From: an uncultured Pseudomonadales bacterium
GTDB taxonomy: Bacteria; Pseudomonadota; Gammaproteobacteria; Pseudomonadales; Cellvibrionaceae
Direction of reading: 5' to 3'
DNA length: 15,902 nt
NCBI GenBank assembly: GCA_938048505.1
Contig: CALIUX010000046.1
Coordinates: 1-15,902 of the forward strand
Part shown: piece by piece, positions 15,484 through 15,902 of the stretch
How positions within the stretch are numbered: the stretch's first letter is position 1
How the letters are laid out: each line of letters begins with the position of its first letter
The notes under the pieces: model-generated
The model's database searches: none
Told to the model about the DNA's origin: nothing
The model's input: only the letters and a program-made list of their open reading frames with translations
Translations under genes and position numbers: made by a program

Positions 15484-15902
15484 ATGAAAGACTTTCAGCG
15501 TTATTTAACGAATATTCGTAATCATTATTTGAATGCTTACCTTGATGCGATTGCACAATTTAAAGGTCAATTTCCTAAAGCTGAAGTTGAGGCGCTAGGA
15601 AATTTTGATGGTGTAGAGGGACAGCCAGAAATCTTTCGCTGGTCACGCTTTGATATGGTCGATCATGAAGCCAATCAAATTGTTAATTTTGAACCCAAAA
15701 CACATGTAACGTTTGATGCAGACAGCCTGACCTGGCAGCGAAAACTGAAAGTGCGCTTTGAACCGATTGCTTGGCATAAAGTTGAGTTTGAATGCGTGGA
15801 CTTAAACGTTAAACAATCACAACTTGAGGCGTGGGCCATTCGTTGGATGGACCCTCAAAACCAGCGCCAAGTCGATAATCATGGCTTAGGCGGCCGCATT
15901 CA
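15484..15902 (+). CDS. Unrecognised protein, 3' end cut by the window edge
   Basis: An open frame of 139 codons runs from the ATG at 15484 off the right edge. It begins MKDFQRYLTNIRNHYLNAYL, a helix without signal peptide features, so it is probably cytoplasmic. It is rich in Trp and aromatics (six Trp in 139 residues) and alternates beta-like stretches such as HVTFDADSLTWQRKLKVRFEP and KVEFECVDLNVKQ, ending in MDPQNQRQVDNHGLGGRI. I do not recognise the family. The ribosome site is weak (TTAGG about nine bases upstream). A good candidate promoter lies upstream, and it appears to be its own transcription unit. Confidence 0.75.
   Translation, partial: MKDFQRYLTNIRNHYLNAYLDAIAQFKGQFPKAEVEALGNFDGVEGQPEIFRWSRFDMVDHEANQIVNFEPKTHVTFDADSLTWQRKLKVRFEPIAWHKVEFECVDLNVKQSQLEAWAIRWMDPQNQRQVDNHGLGGRI

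Overview
The window reads as chromosomal core sequence from a marine-type gammaproteobacterium in or near the Pseudomonadales/Cellvibrionales. GC content looks moderate, somewhat below 50% by eye. The lineage call rests on a Crc homologue next to pyrE, the long membrane-anchored AlgC type of phosphomannomutase beside argB, an arginine-sensitive-type ArgB, and proteobacterial SlmA, RdgC and FklB. I see no insertion sequence, phage gene, CRISPR array, tRNA or rRNA.

Layout from left to right: an unrecognised minus-strand gene cut by the left edge (1-954); crc (minus); divergent pyrE and a DUF4124-type secreted coiled-coil gene (plus, overlapping by one base); slmA, argB, algC and coaBC (all minus); divergent radC, then rpmB-rpmG with a strong promoter, a roughly 350-base structured leader and a textbook terminator (plus); mutM; fklB-rdgC (plus); a secreted protein of unknown function; and an unrecognised gene cut by the right edge (15484-15902). 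rpmG (11662-11817) is a 51-residue gene that is easily missed.

The genes serve pyrimidine synthesis (pyrE), arginine synthesis (argB), sugar-nucleotide and exopolysaccharide precursor supply (algC), coenzyme A synthesis (coaBC), DNA repair and recombination (mutM, rdgC, possibly radC), ribosome assembly (rpmB, rpmG), division-site control (slmA), protein folding (fklB) and catabolite control (crc). The order is a hybrid. coaBC/slmA/pyrE and radC-rpmB-rpmG-mutM match the enterobacterial cluster, and crc-pyrE-DUF4124-argB-algC matches Pseudomonas. The dut gene that sits beside coaBC in both reference orders is missing here.

I found no complete undescribed system. The most noteworthy signals are the structured rpmB leader with its tandem repeat, a perfect 16-bp inverted repeat inside the left-edge gene, four spaced AATCGTT-type direct repeats between coaBC and radC, and a duplicated 15-bp unit carrying consensus -35 hexamers upstream of crc.
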